45,847 nucleotides of DNA from Lachnospiraceae bacterium (GCA_022769665.1 JALEIR010000058.1:1-45847), one strand, 5' to 3'; shown: positions 9,172 through 17,260, counted from the first letter of the stretch. Numbers and translations: made by a program. The notes: a model not told the origin generated them from the letters alone.

Positions 9172-9280
9172 CGTTTCAGGAAGAAACGGCATATAAAAAA
9201 GCATTTCCAACAATATAGATTCATTCTGCCATGAAGGCCGGTTCTCTCAGGAAGAGAGGACTTTGTTTTCATGGTTTTTT
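9172..9280 (+). promoter_or_regulatory. Structured leader with two AGGAA-loop hairpins and an intrinsic terminator
   Basis: Hairpin 1 is CGTTTC-AGGAA-GAAACG (9172-9188). Hairpin 2 is GTTCTCTC-AGGAA-GAGAGGAC (9241-9261), sitting inside a longer stem CCATGAA/TTCATGG (9229-9235 with 9268-9274) that is directly followed by TTTTTT (9275-9280). This is an intrinsic terminator well before the gene, so premature termination is expected to be conditional. GGCA after hairpin 1 could pair with TGCC at the foot of the terminator. It matches no riboswitch class I can recognise. Confidence 0.6.
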
Positions 9281-9357
9281 ATTTATACGGATATGCTTTT
9301 CTCAAAACTTATGCCTGCCAAAGGGTGCCTTTTGCACAAGGTGCAAAACACACCTGA
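9271..9357 (+). CDS. Possible 28-residue leader peptide (uORF)
   Basis: ATG at 9271 is preceded by GAGAGGA about ten bases upstream, and the frame runs to TGA at 9355-9357. Seven of its 28 residues are Tyr or Phe, four of them in the first eight. The start codon lies in the 3' arm of the terminator and the frame runs through the second hairpin. It may be chance; it has no recognisable family. Confidence 0.25.
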   Translation: MVFYLYGYAFLKTYACQRVPFAQGAKHT

Positions 9358-9368
9358 AAGATTGCAGG
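9314..9368 (+). promoter_or_regulatory. Second leader hairpin overlapping the ribosome site region
   Basis: CCTGC/GCAGG (9314-9318 with 9364-9368) encloses a hairpin GGGTG/CACCT (9323-9327 with 9351-9355), then TTTTGCAC/GTGCAAAA (9330-9337 with 9341-9348) with a three-base loop. The closing GCAGG is 24 bases before the chosen start, so pairing could hide part of the translation initiation region. Confidence 0.45.
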
Positions 9369-9392
9369 TAACAGAAAGGTATGGTAATCATT

Positions 9393-9941
9393 ATGAAAAA
9401 AATGTCATCTGTAACAAAATGCGTTACCGCTGCCGTTTGCATGGCGCTCTGTGTGGTACTGCCTATGGCAGTTCATTCCATTCCAAACGGTGGCACACTT
9501 CTTTCCCCCATGCACCTGCCCGTCCTGCTGTGCGGTCTGATTTGCGGCTGGCCATACGGTCTCGCTTGCGGCATCATCGGTCCCCTGCTTTCGTCTCTGA
9601 TTAGCGGGATGCCTCCCGCAGGACCTATATTATACGGAATGCTTGTAGAGCTTGCCGTCTATGGTCTTGTCACCGGACTTCTCATGCAGTTTGTACATAC
9701 CGGAAAATGGATGGCTGACTTCTATATCAGTTTGATTGCAGCTATGCTTGCAGGCCGAATTGCGGGAGGACTTGCAAAGGCTCTCATTTTTTCCGCCGGC
9801 TCCTATTCCTTCAAGGCATGGGCAACTGCATACTTTATATCCAGTCTCCCCGGAATCATCCTCCAGTTGCTCCTGCTGCCCGCACTTTTCATAGCACTGC
9901 AGAAGGCACATCTGATTCCCAGCCGATACGGCACCCGTTAA
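9393..9941 (+). CDS. ECF transporter S component, substrate unknown
   Basis: A 182-residue, very hydrophobic protein with about six membrane segments. It resembles the substrate-binding (S) subunits of energy-coupling-factor vitamin transporters (ECF_trnsprt family). Typical is the block SPMHLPVLLCGLICG, followed by GIIGPLLSSLISGMPP and a proline-flanked helix. Such proteins bind a vitamin or precursor in the membrane and need a shared EcfA-EcfA'-EcfT module, which is not in this window. The start is taken at ATG 9393, because AAAGG is only one base from the ATG at 9381; the latter would add four residues. A long structured leader suggests metabolite-dependent control. The substrate cannot be deduced from the sequence. 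Confidence 0.88.
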   Translation: MKKMSSVTKCVTAAVCMALCVVLPMAVHSIPNGGTLLSPMHLPVLLCGLICGWPYGLACGIIGPLLSSLISGMPPAGPILYGMLVELAVYGLVTGLLMQFVHTGKWMADFYISLIAAMLAGRIAGGLAKALIFSAGSYSFKAWATAYFISSLPGIILQLLLLPALFIALQKAHLIPSRYGTR

Positions 9942-9964
9942 AAACGTACACACGGCATACGAAA

Positions 9965-9996
9965 ACAGGGACTTCGGTGACAACCGAAGTCCCTGT
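9965..9996. terminator. Bidirectional terminator between convergent genes
   Basis: A 14-base perfect stem ACAGGGACTTCGGT / ACCGAAGTCCCTGT with loop of four serves the S component on the plus strand (followed by CATTTTCC) and the membrane protein on the minus strand (followed by TTTTCG). Confidence 0.9.
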
Positions 9997-10022
9997 CATT
10001 TTCCTTATGTAATTGTTTTTAT

Positions 10023-10589
10023 TTATGCACCAAATGCCTGATAGCTCTTGTTCAGGAAAATCATGTAAAGAATTCCTGCAACCAGAGATACAATAGCCAA
10101 AATGAAGCCTGCAATTCCGGCAAGAATCTTGATGAAAGGAATTACGGCAAGAATGGAAATAACAATAGATGCCACATAGCATCCGAAGTTAATCTTCCAT
10201 ACGCTCTCACCCTTCGCTGCTATTTCCGCATTACCGTTGTCCTTCAGTACTGCCGAAACGGAAGTACATACATTGTAAACAATCAGGAATGCACAAATAT
10301 CTCCTGCAATGGAGAAGAGGGTGGAAAAGAAGGTGCTTCCGGAAGCTGCTGATGCAAAAATACTTATCACAATATTCACAATGGTAATAATAAATGCTTT
10401 CTTGCAGCCTTCAATGTCCTTTCCTGCTCCGTACAATCCGACAATGCTGATTACCGCAAAAACAATTGCTCCGATTCCGGCAATGATGTTGATAATCGGA
10501 ATGATTGCCAATACGGTACATACAATGATGCCGATTTGTGCAATAAACATTTTCTTCAGGCCTGCGCCAACGTTAGGATAGTTATTCAC
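10023..10589 (-). CDS. Polytopic membrane protein with duplicated core
   Basis: An unrecognised membrane protein of 188 residues with about six hydrophobic segments and no catalytic motif. Two segments, near the N-terminus and the C-terminus, resemble each other: both read roughly LAxIPxIxIxAGIxGxIxAxxSxVxG, suggesting an internal duplication. I place the start at GTG 10589 because GAGGAGG lies eight bases upstream and the predicted transcription start falls almost on the ATG at 10622, which would give a leaderless message. It has its own strong promoter and a terminator shared with the S component gene. A role in envelope function is only a guess. Confidence 0.75.
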   Translation of the reverse strand: MNNYPNVGAGLKKMFIAQIGIIVCTVLAIIPIINIIAGIGAIVFAVISIVGLYGAGKDIEGCKKAFIITIVNIVISIFASAASGSTFFSTLFSIAGDICAFLIVYNVCTSVSAVLKDNGNAEIAAKGESVWKINFGCYVASIVISILAVIPFIKILAGIAGFILAIVSLVAGILYMIFLNKSYQAFGA

Positions 10590-10627
10590 GATGATTTCCT
10601 CCTCATATGTTAATAATGACATAAAAC

Positions 10628-10656
10628 ATAATACGCAATTCCCCTGCTTCTGTCAA
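10628..10656 (-). promoter_or_regulatory. Consensus-like promoter of the membrane protein
   Basis: TTGACA (complement of 10651-10656) and TATTAT (complement of 10628-10633) lie exactly 17 bases apart. The -35 box overlaps the rlmD stop codon. Confidence 0.8.
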
Positions 10657-12284
10657 GTGTTTCGCGCAGTAAGCCCAGACACTATACTTTTGGCTTCAGT
10701 TTTATGACGTTTCGATAAAAGGCACACGACCTCACAATTCGCTGTCCAGGGGAACTGATCCACAGCTACTGCTTTTTCCACAATATATCCGGAGTCTAAG
10801 AAGGTCTCCAAATCCCGCACAAGGCTGGTAGGCTTGCAGGATATGTAGACAATATGCTCCACACCGTAGCCTATAATTTTGGGCAGTGCCTTGGGATGAA
10901 TACCGTCCCGGGGCGGGTCAAGAATAATCAAATCCGGCTTCTCCCCGATTCCATCCAGCACCTTCAGCACATCACCTGCAATAAATTCACAGTTATCCAA
11001 GCCGTTCTCCGCAGCATTTTTTCTAGCTGCCTCCACCGCCTCCTCCACGATTTCCACGCCAATCACCTTTTTTGCCACCGGTGCCATCAATTGGGCGATG
11101 GTTCCCGTACCGCTGTAAAGATCGAAAATTACCCTTTTCTTCTCACCCGCAGCCTTACCTTTATCCAGCAAACCGCTGTTACCCGTACTAACATCGCTGA
11201 CTTTCGACAGACTGCCCGCATACTCTCTGGCTGTCTCGTACAATACCTCTGCACTGTGGGAGTTGGTCTGGAAGAAAGAAAATGTCGATATCTTAAACCG
11301 AAGTCCCAGAAGTTCCTCGAAGAAATATTCTTTCCCGTAGAGCACATCTGTGCGGTCGCTCTGCACCACATCTGCCTGAGAATCGTTGACAATATGCAGA
11401 ATCCCCGCAAATTTACCCTGCAGTCTTCCCTCTGTTTCCAGTTTCAGTAGTTGGTTCCGGAAGCCGTCCAACAAAGCTTGCTCTGCCATCGCTTCGCTTG
11501 CTCCTACACCATTACTCTCATCTGCGTTTACTGCATTTCTTTCATTGTTCCTTGCAGCCGCATCATAAACCTCCGTGTTTCCAACAGTTCCAAGGGGGGG
11601 CTCCACATGAATCCGGGGCTCCTGCGACGTAGTCACCAGTGCCACAAGTATCTCCCCTGTCCGGGAAGCCTTTCTCACCAGAAGATGACGTAAATAGCCC
11701 TCATGGCGTAGCCTGTGAAAATAACTGATATTTCTCTCTGTAAAATAATCCAGTACCGTCTTCAAAATCAGCCTGTAATCACTGTCCACAATTTTACAGT
11801 TTTCTACCGTAACAACATCATAAAAACTCCCTCTCTTATGCATCCCGAGAGAGAGGGGGCCGTCTTTTACCTCGTCACCGAAAGAAAACTCCATCTTATT
11901 CCTGTACTCATATTCCACGGGGCTTCCTTTGATGCCCTCCCAGTTCCAACTGTGCTCCTGTCTGTCCAGCACACCGTCAAGGAGCCTTTTCACCTGACTC
12001 TCCTTGATTTTCAGTTGTTCCGTATAAGGGAGGGATAGATAAGTACAGCCTCCGCATACACCAAAATGGGAACACGGATGACCTGTCTCAAGAGGTGATT
12101 TTTCCATCACCTCCATCAGACGTCCTTCCGCCTTCCCTTTTCTTACCTTATTGACACTCAGCTTTATTTTCTGTCCGGGCAGGCTGTTCTTAACAATAAC
12201 GGTGCCCTCCCCGGTGTTTACAATGCCTTTGTTGGGGAAATCCACCCTCTCGACTGTCGCTTCAATTACCTGTCCTTTTTTCAT
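10653..12284 (-). CDS. rlmD: 23S rRNA (uracil-C5)-methyltransferase, RlmD/RumA family
   Basis: A TRAM-domain, iron-sulfur RNA methyltransferase that puts a methyl group on C5 of a uridine in 23S rRNA using S-adenosylmethionine. Domains: N-terminal TRAM (residues 1-58); an Fe-S cluster Cys set at about C71, C77, C80 and C163; a central RNA-binding domain; and a Rossmann methyltransferase with DLYSGTGTIAQL, LDPPRDG and the catalytic-Cys segment YISCKPTSLVRDL. At 543 residues it is longer than the usual 450-480, owing to two low-complexity insertions at about 223-275 and 356-383. The start ATG 12284 follows the small upstream gene by four bases. The exact target uridine (1939 or 747) is not decidable here. 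Confidence 0.92.
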   Translation of the reverse strand: MKKGQVIEATVERVDFPNKGIVNTGEGTVIVKNSLPGQKIKLSVNKVRKGKAEGRLMEVMEKSPLETGHPCSHFGVCGGCTYLSLPYTEQLKIKESQVKRLLDGVLDRQEHSWNWEGIKGSPVEYEYRNKMEFSFGDEVKDGPLSLGMHKRGSFYDVVTVENCKIVDSDYRLILKTVLDYFTERNISYFHRLRHEGYLRHLLVRKASRTGEILVALVTTSQEPRIHVEPPLGTVGNTEVYDAAARNNERNAVNADESNGVGASEAMAEQALLDGFRNQLLKLETEGRLQGKFAGILHIVNDSQADVVQSDRTDVLYGKEYFFEELLGLRFKISTFSFFQTNSHSAEVLYETAREYAGSLSKVSDVSTGNSGLLDKGKAAGEKKRVIFDLYSGTGTIAQLMAPVAKKVIGVEIVEEAVEAARKNAAENGLDNCEFIAGDVLKVLDGIGEKPDLIILDPPRDGIHPKALPKIIGYGVEHIVYISCKPTSLVRDLETFLDSGYIVEKAVAVDQFPWTANCEVVCLLSKRHKTEAKSIVSGLTARNT

Positions 12285-12288
12285 TTGT

Positions 12289-12552
12289 TTAGTTTTCTCC
12301 CTCGTCTACGAAGAAGTCGTCATCATCGTCTTCTTCATCCTCGAACTCATCTTCGAAGTCATCCTCAAAGTCATCGAGATAATCGGGGGTAAAATAACGA
12401 TATACGGCATATGCGATTGCGGCTACGGCTGCAATTGCCCCAAGCACTGCCAGTACGCATACAACCGGATTACATTTCTTCTTTTCTTCTTCCTTCTTGC
12501 CGAGAATTTCGCTCAGCTTTGATGCCTCGATTAAATTTTCAAGCTTATTCAT
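12289..12552 (-). CDS. Small single-pass membrane protein with acidic tail
   Basis: An 87-residue protein: a charged, Lys/Glu-rich N-terminal helix, one membrane segment (about 28-52, rich in Ala/Val), then a very acidic C-terminus of Asp/Glu/Phe repeats. A Lys/Cys stretch precedes the membrane segment. No family with known function is recognised. AAGGAGGT precedes ATG 12552 closely. It is followed after four bases by rlmD, so the two are probably cotranscribed. Function unknown. Confidence 0.8.
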   Translation of the reverse strand: MNKLENLIEASKLSEILGKKEEEKKKCNPVVCVLAVLGAIAAVAAIAYAVYRYFTPDYLDDFEDDFEDEFEDEEDDDDDFFVDEGEN

Positions 12553-12623
12553 AGGATACCTCCTTAAGATTCTCTGCTGTTAAATATAGAATACCACAAT
12601 TCTTTGAAAAATACTACAACGAT

Positions 12624-14942
12624 TTAGATTCTTTTCAATTTTGCAAAGGATGCATACATAATTTTCTGACCGGCTTTATCAAAATTTACGGTCACCTTAT
12701 AATCCCGGGGTTCCTTCACAATATTCATTACAGTCCCCTCTCCGTACTTGATGTGAGATACTCTGTCTCCCACACCGTAATCGAGTTCCGCACTCATCTG
12801 TACCGGTGCTCCCTTGGAAATTCCTGCCAGCCGGTTCAGGCTTCCGATTCCTTTGGCGATAAACGGTTTATCCGCTTTTGCAGTCACCTTCGGGCGAAGA
12901 ACGGCTTTGGGCCTGAAATCAAAAGTATTCTGTTGACTTGCAGAACTTTTTGTACCCAAACCAATCATATTTTCCAGTAGTTCCCTGTCATCCATGGAAC
13001 GTCCGGATTTCGGCAATGTGTTATCCATCAGTTCCTGAGGGATTTCCCTGACAAATCTGCTTACGGGATTATACTGTGTCTCTCCCCGAATCATACGTGT
13101 CTTGGCATAAGTCAGAGTCAAATCATTCATGGCTCGTGTAATACCGACATAGGCCAGCCTTCTCTCCTCTTCCATGTCTTCTGTTTCATTTGTCCAGATA
13201 GCTGCCTGTCCCGGGAACAGGCCGTCCTCCATTCCCGCAAGATAAACATTGGGAAATTCCAGACCTTTTGCGGAGTGCAAAGTCATGAGGAGCACCCGAT
13301 TGTCATCATTTTCCACATTGTCGATATCAGCTACCAACGCCACCTCCGCCAGAAATTCCGTCAGATTTCCTTCCTCGTGAGTCTCCTGATAGTTCACTGC
13401 TTTTGTAATCAATTCATCCACATTGGCAATTCTGTCCTCTGCAGACTCATCATCATTGTCCTGGAGGTATTCCGCATAACCAGTTTTTGTCACAACTTCC
13501 TGAATCAGTTCCGCCACCGTCATTTCCGCCGATGCTTTTCTGAATCCCTGAATCAGCTGTACAAAAGGTCGAATTTTTACCGAGGTTTTTCCCAGGCTCA
13601 TGATTTCGTCCGCCAGCTCCATCGCCTCATAAAGACCGATATCCCGCATCCGGGCATAATCTTCTATTTTTTCTAAAGTTGCCGCGCCGATTCCTCTCTT
13701 GGGAACATTAATAATACGCCTTACCGCCACTTCATCTCTGCCGTTGTCAATCGTCTTCAGATATGCAAGAATATCCTTAATCTCCGCTCTTGCATAGAAG
13801 TTTGTACCTCCTACCACATTATACGGCACACCTTCCATAATCATGCGTTCCTCCAAAAGGCGGGCCTGGGCATTGGTACGGTAAAGCACGGCAAAATCCT
13901 TGTATTGTGCTCCTTCTTTGCGAACCTTCCGACATACATCATCTGCAATATATTCCGCTTCTTCATAGGCATTGTCAAACTGTCTCAGATGAATTCTGCT
14001 TCCGCCGCTTTTTTCTGTCCAGAGTGCTTTGTCCTTTCGGCTCCTGTTATTCCGTATGACAGCATTGGCTGCATCCAGAATATTCTGTGTGGAACGGTAA
14101 TTCTGTTCCAACTTAATCACTTCAGCCTCAGGAAAATATTTTTCGAAGTCCAGGATGTTGCGGATGTTGGCTCCGCGGAACTTATAAATGGACTGGTCGT
14201 CATCTCCCACAACGCAGAGGTTACGATACTTATTTGCCAACAGCCTAATCAGCTCAAACTGTGCCGTATTGGTGTCCTGATACTCATCCACCATAATATA
14301 CTGAAAACGCTCCTGATAATTATCCAATACTTCCGGACAGCTTTGAAACAGTTCCACTGTCTTTACAATAATGTCATCAAAATCCAGTGCATTATTCTTT
14401 TTTAATGTTTCCTGATATTCCCTGTACACTTTTGCATAAATTGCTTTATTAAAGTCCTTTGCCGCATCCAGCTCGTATTCCCTGACACTTATCAGATTAT
14501 CCTTGGCCGAAGAGATTGCGCTAAGCAATGCTCTTTCCTTATACATTTTGGTATCAATGCACATGCGTTTACAGATACCCTTCATGACTGTTTTCTGGTC
14601 ATCCGTATCATAAATGGTAAACCCGTTTTCATAACCAAGTCTGTCAATATGGCGCCGCAGAATTCGGACACAGAGTGAATGGAAGGTGGAAACCCACACC
14701 TGATCTGCGCCAAAGCCTACCAGACTGTCCACTCTCTCCCGCATCTCCCCCGCAGCTTTATTTGTAAAGGTAATAGCCAGTATATTCCAGGGTTTTACAC
14801 CCATTTCATCAATCAGGTAGGCTATTCTGTGGGTTAAGCATCTGGTTTTTCCGCTTCCGGCCCCGGCTAAAAGTAAGACCGGCCCTTCTGTCTGAAGTAC
14901 AGCCTCCTTCTGCTCTTTATTTAAAGTGTCGTATATACTCAC
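12624..14942 (-). CDS. pcrA: ATP-dependent DNA helicase PcrA (UvrD/Rep family)
   Basis: A superfamily 1A 3'-5' DNA helicase used in repair and in removing RecA and stalled replication complexes. The 772-residue chain has motif Ia-type LAITFTNKAAGEM, Walker A AGAGSGKTR, Walker B VDEYQDTN, the GDDDQSIYKFRGA motif III, and motifs V and VI around LMTLHSAKGLEFPNV and YVGITRAMNDL. It ends with the PcrA-specific YGEGTV domain. The start is GTG 14942 with AGGAAAAATTT upstream. Next on the strand is the small acidic protein gene. Length and C-terminus favour PcrA over Rep. Confidence 0.97.
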   Translation of the reverse strand: MSIYDTLNKEQKEAVLQTEGPVLLLAGAGSGKTRCLTHRIAYLIDEMGVKPWNILAITFTNKAAGEMRERVDSLVGFGADQVWVSTFHSLCVRILRRHIDRLGYENGFTIYDTDDQKTVMKGICKRMCIDTKMYKERALLSAISSAKDNLISVREYELDAAKDFNKAIYAKVYREYQETLKKNNALDFDDIIVKTVELFQSCPEVLDNYQERFQYIMVDEYQDTNTAQFELIRLLANKYRNLCVVGDDDQSIYKFRGANIRNILDFEKYFPEAEVIKLEQNYRSTQNILDAANAVIRNNRSRKDKALWTEKSGGSRIHLRQFDNAYEEAEYIADDVCRKVRKEGAQYKDFAVLYRTNAQARLLEERMIMEGVPYNVVGGTNFYARAEIKDILAYLKTIDNGRDEVAVRRIINVPKRGIGAATLEKIEDYARMRDIGLYEAMELADEIMSLGKTSVKIRPFVQLIQGFRKASAEMTVAELIQEVVTKTGYAEYLQDNDDESAEDRIANVDELITKAVNYQETHEEGNLTEFLAEVALVADIDNVENDDNRVLLMTLHSAKGLEFPNVYLAGMEDGLFPGQAAIWTNETEDMEEERRLAYVGITRAMNDLTLTYAKTRMIRGETQYNPVSRFVREIPQELMDNTLPKSGRSMDDRELLENMIGLGTKSSASQQNTFDFRPKAVLRPKVTAKADKPFIAKGIGSLNRLAGISKGAPVQMSAELDYGVGDRVSHIKYGEGTVMNIVKEPRDYKVTVNFDKAGQKIMYASFAKLKRI

Positions 14943-15000
14943 AAATTTTTCCTGCCTTTCCGTTTTTCACGCTGTTTCCGGCATTTTTTCTGCCGGTCTC

Positions 15001-15768
15001 TCATTCTACTTCATCCACATCGCTGAAATGCCATATTTTGATGCTGAATTCTACAATCGGCGTATCACAATACAAACATTTCTTTGCACCAAGCTTTGGC
15101 AGGGGTGCACCACAATTGGGGCAATTCATAGCCAGACCGGAATCGGCTTGATTTTCCACCACATCACGATCCTGTATGTAAATCATCTCCACGTTGTAAC
15201 GGCTTTGTTCCAACTTATCCTTCTTGCCCGAAATAATCTGTCCGTCCCGTTCCTTATAATGATTATACTGTACGGACGATTGAAAAAGGATGCTGCATCT
15301 TCCCTTCATCTTTCGATAAGTTTTTATTTCAGTCCGATGAATCTGTATATTCCGGAAATGCTCTTCTGCGTTTTCATTGTCCAGAGCATTAATTTTCATA
15401 TTCAGCTTTTCCCTGAGTTCACTGGTTGTACTCTCGGTAAGTTTTGACATACTTTTACTGTCTATCCCCTGTAAGAAGCCAACCAAAACATTTTCCGCAC
15501 GATTCTTCATTTCCTCAAAGTGAAATTCCGGGAAATCCTGCAAAATCCGGGGAAGATATAAGCTTGTAGCTGCCGAAACGGATTTTGGCGTAATTTCCGC
15601 TTCTCTCTCCATTTTGTCAAAGCTTTCCGAAATGGTATCCGCACCGAAAGCCATCTTTGTAAAATTTCTTACTTTCTCTCTGATTCTGCGATAGGCAATA
15701 AACCCGCCGATGCCTACTGTAAGTGCCAGCACCAATATCACGATAGTACCAATCTGACCTGCTGTCAT
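15001..15768 (-). CDS. Membrane protein with Tim44-like region and C-terminal zinc ribbon
   Basis: The protein (255 residues from ATG 15768) has one N-terminal membrane segment (about 5-25), then a helical domain resembling Tim44/YdjG-like membrane-associated proteins, and a four-Cys zinc ribbon near the C-terminus (CPNCGAP with a second CLYC pair). The longer frame to 15891 starts at a TTG and crosses a strong stem-loop, so it is not favoured. It lies directly downstream of the SPFH protein; in Bacillus, YdjI (SPFH) partners with YdjG and YdjH and recruits PspA. A membrane-homeostasis role is therefore inferred, although no pspA gene is visible here. Confidence 0.72.
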   Translation of the reverse strand: MTAGQIGTIVILVLALTVGIGGFIAYRRIREKVRNFTKMAFGADTISESFDKMEREAEITPKSVSAATSLYLPRILQDFPEFHFEEMKNRAENVLVGFLQGIDSKSMSKLTESTTSELREKLNMKINALDNENAEEHFRNIQIHRTEIKTYRKMKGRCSILFQSSVQYNHYKERDGQIISGKKDKLEQSRYNVEMIYIQDRDVVENQADSGLAMNCPNCGAPLPKLGAKKCLYCDTPIVEFSIKIWHFSDVDEVE

Positions 15769-15821
15769 TTTATCTACCCCGTTCCCGCTATGCAGTACGC
15801 AATTTTGGTTTGAAACATAAT

Positions 15822-15864
15822 CGCAGCAGCCCGTCTTGGGAGTTCCCAACGGCTGACTGCTGCG
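15822..15864 (-). promoter_or_regulatory. Strong stem-loop between SPFH gene and its downstream partner
   Basis: CGCAGCAG/CTGCTGCG closes a stem that continues with CCG and TTGGG pairs and a short loop. It is not followed by a T tract on the minus strand, so it looks more like a processing or attenuating structure than a full terminator. Confidence 0.5.
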
Positions 15865-15901
15865 ATAACTTATTTCCTCATAATTCTTCAACCTATACTA
15901 A

Positions 15902-17260
15902 TTAAATACGGTCATTGTCGTCAAAAACATCTCCGCACTCAGGGCAGAACTTAGGAGGATGTGCAGGATCTTCGGGCTCCCAGCCACACTTATCGCACTT
16001 GTAAAGAGGAGCTCCTTCCGGCTTCTTCTTTCCGCATTCCTGACAGAATTTACCTGTATTAACATGTCCGCAGGAACAGGTCCATCCGGCATTTGCGGGC
16101 TTTGGTGCTCCACACTCCTCACAGAATTTTCCTCTGTTGTCTGCCTTTCCGCAGGAACAGGTCCAACCCAATATAGGTGCAGCACCGGAATTCTGCGTCT
16201 GTGGCATCTGCTGTACATTAGAAGCCTGCTGTCCGCCCATCATATTTGCCATTCCGTTGCCACCCATCATGTTGCTCATCATTCCCATAGCCATCATGTT
16301 CATAGCACCGCTCATGGGATTTCCGCCGTTCTCTCCGCCGCCGGACAAATCTGTATTCTCAATCATAGAAGCAAATGCTTCCGTCTTTCTGGCCGCCTGC
16401 ATATCCGCGTTGCGCAACATAGCAGTATCCTGCCACTTCTGGAACCTTGCCTTGTCCTCAGCGGGCATATCCGAGGAGTTGATGGACATGCTGACCATCT
16501 GAATACCACGCAGTTCGGTCCATTTCTCCGTCAATGCCTCCGAAAGGAGCTTGCAGATTTCTTCTGAAAATCCGGGGATTTCATAAGGACGTACTCCCTG
16601 GGCGGAAATCTTAGCCAATGCCGGCTGCAGGGATGTCAGCAATTCGCTCTTTAAGGTTGTCAGCAAATCTGCTTTCTTATAGCTGTCGGTCACATTGCCG
16701 CAGACATTCGTATAAAACAGAATAGGGTCGACAATCTTAAAGGTATACTGTCCGTTTACCTTGACTGCGGTATCAAAATCGAAGCCGGTATTTCTATCCA
16801 ATACACGGAACGGAATAGGTGTAGGCGTTCCGAAAAGGTTATTGATAATCTCCTTGGTGTTAAAGAAGTAAACTCTCTGGTCTTTCGCCGTGTTGCCGCC
16901 AAAAGTAAATCTCTTTCCCATGGTACCGAAGCTGCTCTTAATGCTCTCGCCAAGGTCGCCGTAGAAAAGGCTGGGTTCTGTAGAGTTGTCATATGTAAAC
17001 TGTCCCGCCTCGGCACAGACATCCACAATTCCGCCCTGGTCTACAATAATCATACACTGTCCTTCATTGACAGCCACAACAGAACCGTTTGAAATAATAT
17101 TATCCGATGCCTTTGTATTGCTGTTGCGTCCCTCGTTTACTTTCTTCTGTCCCTTTACCATCAACACATCGTTTGACAAAGAGTCACAATAAAAATACTC
17201 TCTCCACTGGTCAGCCAAAACAGTTGACAGCGCGTCTTTTGCTGCTTTAATTAATCCCAT
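15902..17260 (-). CDS. SPFH-domain (YdjI / COG4260-like) protein with triple zinc ribbons
   Basis: A 452-residue protein starting MGLIKAAKD. Roughly the first 280 residues form an SPFH/prohibitin-like domain of the type called virion core protein in databases, with a coiled tail (MPAEDKARFQKWQDTAML). Then comes a Gly/Met-rich linker (about 320-345) and three zinc-binding modules: CSCGKADNRGKFCEECG, CSCGHVNTGKFCQECG, and CDKCGWEPEDP with CPECG. ATG 17260 has CGGAGG upstream. In Bacillus, a related SPFH protein acts with PspA at stressed membranes. It has its own promoter, divergent from the HTH regulator gene. Confidence 0.85.
   Translation of the reverse strand: MGLIKAAKDALSTVLADQWREYFYCDSLSNDVLMVKGQKKVNEGRNSNTKASDNIISNGSVVAVNEGQCMIIVDQGGIVDVCAEAGQFTYDNSTEPSLFYGDLGESIKSSFGTMGKRFTFGGNTAKDQRVYFFNTKEIINNLFGTPTPIPFRVLDRNTGFDFDTAVKVNGQYTFKIVDPILFYTNVCGNVTDSYKKADLLTTLKSELLTSLQPALAKISAQGVRPYEIPGFSEEICKLLSEALTEKWTELRGIQMVSMSINSSDMPAEDKARFQKWQDTAMLRNADMQAARKTEAFASMIENTDLSGGGENGGNPMSGAMNMMAMGMMSNMMGGNGMANMMGGQQASNVQQMPQTQNSGAAPILGWTCSCGKADNRGKFCEECGAPKPANAGWTCSCGHVNTGKFCQECGKKKPEGAPLYKCDKCGWEPEDPAHPPKFCPECGDVFDDNDRI

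Noticed and set aside
9312..9370. Known riboswitch (TPP, THF, preQ1, cobalamin, T-box) before the ECF S component
   Set aside because: None of the conserved motifs I know for those classes is present in the leader; only hairpins and a terminator are seen.
11129..11410. A 93-codon minus-strand frame inside rlmD
   Set aside because: It overlaps rlmD in a shifted frame and has Arg/Thr-rich, non-family sequence.
15769..15891. A TTG-started extension of the Tim44-like protein
   Set aside because: It covers a strong stem-loop, has no good ribosome site, and the first membrane segment follows ATG 15768 directly.
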